A DNA stretch of 15,836 nucleotides from JAAFKA01 sp043748455 (GTDB lineage: Bacteria > Bacteroidota > Bacteroidia > Cytophagales > Thermoflexibacteraceae), in NCBI GenBank assembly GCA_043748455.1, contig JAYTNF010000296.1:1-15836 (forward strand). Direction: 5' to 3'. The notes beneath the pieces are model-generated. The model did not search any database, had not been told where the DNA came from, and saw nothing but the letters and a program-made list of their open reading frames with translations. A program made the translations under genes and the position numbers. Shown one piece after another: positions 13,639-15,836 of this stretch (position 1 is its first letter; every line of letters begins with the position of its first letter).

Positions 13639-14436
13639 TTACTGTTTTTTTAGGAATTTCTCCGTTCGGTTATCAAAAACTAAATAATATGTTCCTAATT
13701 TTAAACCTGTACAATCTACTACAACACCACTTCCTCGCATCACTACATTATAATAAATATCAAGCACTTCATATTTTACGTTTTTAGAAAATGTAATATT
13801 TTCTGTAACACTTTTGGGATAAAAACTAACTTTTTCTTCATCAGATACATAAACCACTTCGGGAGAATAGGAAGATTTTCCGCTAATTTCTAAATATTTA
13901 ATACGATATTTATTAGTGCCTGAGTTGTGTAAAGTATTGGCTTCATAAATATTATTTCCTGCTTGTGCCTTGCAATTCATTACTTTCTCGACTACCCAGC
14001 CATTATTTTTGAAGATTTCTAAAAAATATTGCCCAAATCTTCTTTCACCCTTTGTTGTCCAAATAAGTTTTGTTTCTGTGGCTTCGGTGCTTGTAAATTG
14101 AAAATCCTCCTTGATTTTGATGGCACTCATATTCATTACTTTTGGAGTGCAGTAATCTCCGTGAACAATTTTAATATTCAAAGCATCATTTAATTTGAAA
14201 GCCGACAAATCAATATCAAAAGCCGTTGCTTTTTGATGTTCTACTTTTTTATTATTCACATAAACCTCTGAAATACAGTAATTATTGTTTCCGTCATGAG
14301 GGTTTTGGACAAAAAGATTTGTGCCACGATAGACACCTGTAATGATAATTTCTGCGGCTAATAGCTCACAATTTATTGACAAAAAATAGCAAAAAAAGCA
14401 CACAAAAACATAATTAAATCTCACACGAATTATCAT
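13639..14436 (-). CDS. Secreted protein with type IX sorting domain-like C-terminus
   Basis: The 265-aa protein begins with a signal peptide: basic MIIRVR, a hydrophobic core, and a likely cut near LLAA (25-28). Residues about 35-105 hold a region with YRGTNLFVQNP, then CISEVYVNNKK and FDIDLSAFKLND. This matches a Bacteroidota family of unknown function that I recall but cannot name. About 112-200 resembles a fibronectin III-like fold ending in YSPEVVYVSD. The last 60 residues (FYPKSVTENITF, YEVLDIYYNVV, GLKLGTYYLVF, EKFLKK) follow the type A sorting-domain pattern of type IX secretion, but the usual YPNP and the Gly turn are altered. It may be secreted and surface-attached, or the domain may be decayed. 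It has its own promoter with 19-bp spacing. Confidence 0.7.
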   Translation of the reverse strand: MIIRVRFNYVFVCFFCYFLSINCELLAAEIIITGVYRGTNLFVQNPHDGNNNYCISEVYVNNKKVEHQKATAFDIDLSAFKLNDALNIKIVHGDYCTPKVMNMSAIKIKEDFQFTSTEATETKLIWTTKGERRFGQYFLEIFKNNGWVVEKVMNCKAQAGNNIYEANTLHNSGTNKYRIKYLEISGKSSYSPEVVYVSDEEKVSFYPKSVTENITFSKNVKYEVLDIYYNVVMRGSGVVVDCTGLKLGTYYLVFDNRTEKFLKKQ

Positions 14437-14504
14437 AAAAGTATCATAAAAATATCATAAAATTTTAAACTGTTGTGGCTACTTAACAAGTATCTTTTTT
14501 CTAA

Positions 14505-14535
14505 CAAAGTTAATTTTTTTGACAAAATATACAAA
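14505..14535 (-). promoter_or_regulatory. -33/-7 promoter of the secreted-protein gene
   Basis: On the - strand TTTG (14532-14535) and TAACTTTG (14505-14512) are 19 bp apart, the best Bacteroidota-type promoter layout. The ATG at 14436 is 68 bases downstream of the -7 box, leaving a leader of about 60 bases. Confidence 0.65.
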
Positions 14536-14591
14536 ATATTACATATATTTTGGTACTTTATTTGGTGCTTTTTTTGTTAAAATAAGATATT

Positions 14592-15518
14592 TTATTTTAC
14601 TTGTAACTCTGTAATACATTTGCGTAGGCTCTCTCTCCAATGTGCAATTTCGATACCAAAGGTTTTCTTGATATGGGTTTTATCCAAAACACTAAATTTA
14701 GGTCTTAGAGCAGGTGTTGGGTATTCGTGTGTGTGTAAAGGCATTATAGGAGTTAGAGAATCTGTAAACTCTATGATAGCCTTAGCAAAGTCATACCAAG
14801 ACGCGGTGCCTTCGTTGCTAAAATGGTATAAACCATAATATTTGCTAATTTCATCTCTAATTTCTGTATTATTTTGGCTTTGATATAATGTTTGGGTAAT
14901 TATTAATAGTATTTTTGCTAAATCTCTTGCGTATGTTGGCGTACCAGTTTGGTCAGCAACAACTGATATTTGTGGCTTTTCATTTGACAAATGTATCATT
15001 GTTTTTACAAAATTATTACCATAAGCGGAATATAACCAAGCAGTTCTGATAATAATATGTTTAGTACATATTTTTTGTATTGCTTCTTCACCAGCTAATT
15101 TAGTCTTGCCATAAACACTTAATGGATTTGTGCTATCTGTTTCGTTATACCAAGTAGCATGATTGCCATCAAAGACAAAATCTGTTGATACATGCAATAA
15201 AGTAGTATCAAATTGTTGGCACAAAGTGGCTAAATTTGCAACGCCTATTGCATTTACTTCGGTAGCTTTTTCAATATCAATTTCAGCTTTATCCACTGCG
15301 GTATAAGCTGCGGCATTGATACAGTAGGCAAAACGGTGTTTTTCAAAAAGCTGTGTCATTTTTACTAAGTCCGACAAATCTAATTGTTCTCGGTCTGTGA
15401 ACATAAAATTACACTCTGGCACCATACCAATTAGGTTTTTTAGTTCACTGCCAAGTTGCCCATTTGCTCCTGTTATCAGAATTTTTTGTACTATTTTTGA
15501 TGTCGTTTTTGATGTCAT
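14592..15518 (-). CDS. rfbD: dTDP-4-dehydrorhamnose reductase (RmlD)
   Basis: RmlD reduces dTDP-4-dehydro-L-rhamnose to dTDP-L-rhamnose, the last step in making the sugar donor for cell-surface glycans. The 308-aa protein is an extended short-chain dehydrogenase: NAD(P)-binding GANGQLG (17-23), STDFVFDG (111-118), the catalytic YGKTK with Tyr136 and Lys140, and a C-terminal LRPKFSVLDKTHIKKTFGI typical of the family. The frame extends to a TTG at 15587, but the promoter -7 box lies inside that extension, so the ATG at 15518 is the start. rmlA, rmlB and rmlC are not in the window. No operon partner follows; the next gene has its own promoter. Confidence 0.92.
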   Translation of the reverse strand: MTSKTTSKIVQKILITGANGQLGSELKNLIGMVPECNFMFTDREQLDLSDLVKMTQLFEKHRFAYCINAAAYTAVDKAEIDIEKATEVNAIGVANLATLCQQFDTTLLHVSTDFVFDGNHATWYNETDSTNPLSVYGKTKLAGEEAIQKICTKHIIIRTAWLYSAYGNNFVKTMIHLSNEKPQISVVADQTGTPTYARDLAKILLIITQTLYQSQNNTEIRDEISKYYGLYHFSNEGTASWYDFAKAIIEFTDSLTPIMPLHTHEYPTPALRPKFSVLDKTHIKKTFGIEIAHWRESLRKCITELQVK

Positions 15519-15545
15519 TATGGTTGATATGTCATAAGTGGAAGT

Positions 15546-15576
15546 CAAAGCTAAGAGTTTATTAAAAAAATGCAAA
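15546..15576 (-). promoter_or_regulatory. -33/-7 promoter of rfbD
   Basis: On the - strand TTTG (15573-15576, within a T6G run) and TAGCTTTG (15546-15553) are 19 bp apart, with about 27 bases from the -7 box to the ATG at 15518. This rules out the upstream TTG start. Confidence 0.7.
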
Positions 15577-15687
15577 AAACAATTCAAAAAAAATTACTTT
15601 TGTGGACTATCCTGACTTTAATATAAAAATACAATAGCTTCATTCCAGTATTTTCTTTATATCTTTTCTATCTTAATAACAAAAATA

Positions 15688-15836
15688 ATGCAAAATTCAC
15701 AAACTTTTATCAGTGATATTTCACAAAAAGAGTTTCCAGATATAGAAAAAGTAAGTGCAAAACTTGTGCGTAACAATATTCTCAAATTGATACAAAGTGA
15801 ACACCCAACTTTTAGTGTAAACAGTAACCTTGCTAT
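15688..15836 (+). CDS. Start of a gene cut by the window edge, possibly DUF1003 membrane protein
   Basis: An ATG at 15688 opens a frame of 49 codons that runs off the window. The visible part is soluble-looking: FISDISQKEFPDIEKVSAK, then LVRNNILKLIQSEHPTF. The pattern of a short segment with KEFP..EKV, followed by R..IL.LIQ..HP.F, recalls the N-terminus of Bacteroidota DUF1003 proteins, which continue into two membrane helices. That part is not visible, so the family is a guess. It is divergent from rfbD, with a 169-base shared upstream region. Confidence 0.5.
   Translation, partial: MQNSQTFISDISQKEFPDIEKVSAKLVRNNILKLIQSEHPTFSVNSNLA

Noticed and set aside
15519..15587. Extension of rfbD to a TTG at 15587
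   Set aside because: The -7 box at 15546-15553 lies inside it, and the ATG at 15518 gives the usual RmlD length.

Overview
This is an AT-rich window from the chromosome of a member of the phylum Bacteroidota. I cannot place it below phylum. Four things support the assignment. TAnnTTTG boxes, the -7 element read by the primary sigma factor of this phylum, stand a short distance upstream of many starts. No start has an obvious Shine-Dalgarno sequence. The order rny / zapA / short coiled-coil gene on one strand is typical of the phylum. One secreted protein ends in a region resembling a type IX secretion sorting domain.

Left part (1-2916, + strand): a stand-alone phosphopantothenate-cysteine ligase (coaB, coenzyme A synthesis) follows a short perfect hairpin. 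Next is a large FAD-dependent GMC oxidoreductase resembling long-chain alcohol oxidases. The gap after it holds two small hairpins.

2917-6025 (- strand): a single-gene restriction-modification enzyme carries nuclease, adenine methyltransferase and target-recognition parts in one chain. An RluA-type pseudouridine synthase lies upstream of it. Each has its own -7 box.

6089-10823 (+ strand): a small lipoprotein is followed by a long near-perfect palindrome of REP/MITE character. A two-helix membrane peptide and a SurA/PrsA-like periplasmic lipoprotein come next. After an unusual inverted pair of 7-bp repeat blocks come an enoyl-CoA hydratase/isomerase family gene (closest in look to methylglutaconyl-CoA hydratases) and a two-gene ABC exporter (ATPase plus ABC-2 permease), all closely spaced.

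10824-15518 (- strand): a convergent terminator separates the exporter from rny (RNase Y). Then, reading leftward in transcription order from the right, come rfbD/rmlD (dTDP-rhamnose synthesis), a secreted protein of unknown function, a short coiled-coil protein, zapA (FtsZ ring) and rny. rfbD and the secreted-protein gene have good -33/-7 promoters with identical 19-bp spacing. A divergent gene at the right edge, cut by the window end, may be a DUF1003-type membrane protein.

Most genes are ordinary housekeeping functions. The least explained content is non-coding: several blocks of five degenerate 7-bp repeats (7829-7918 as an inverted pair, 10978-11012, 13602-13636), two of them directly behind stop codons, and the 61-bp palindrome at 6623-6683. 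There is no gene-free stretch over 300 bases. I saw no tRNA, rRNA, CRISPR array or transposase.
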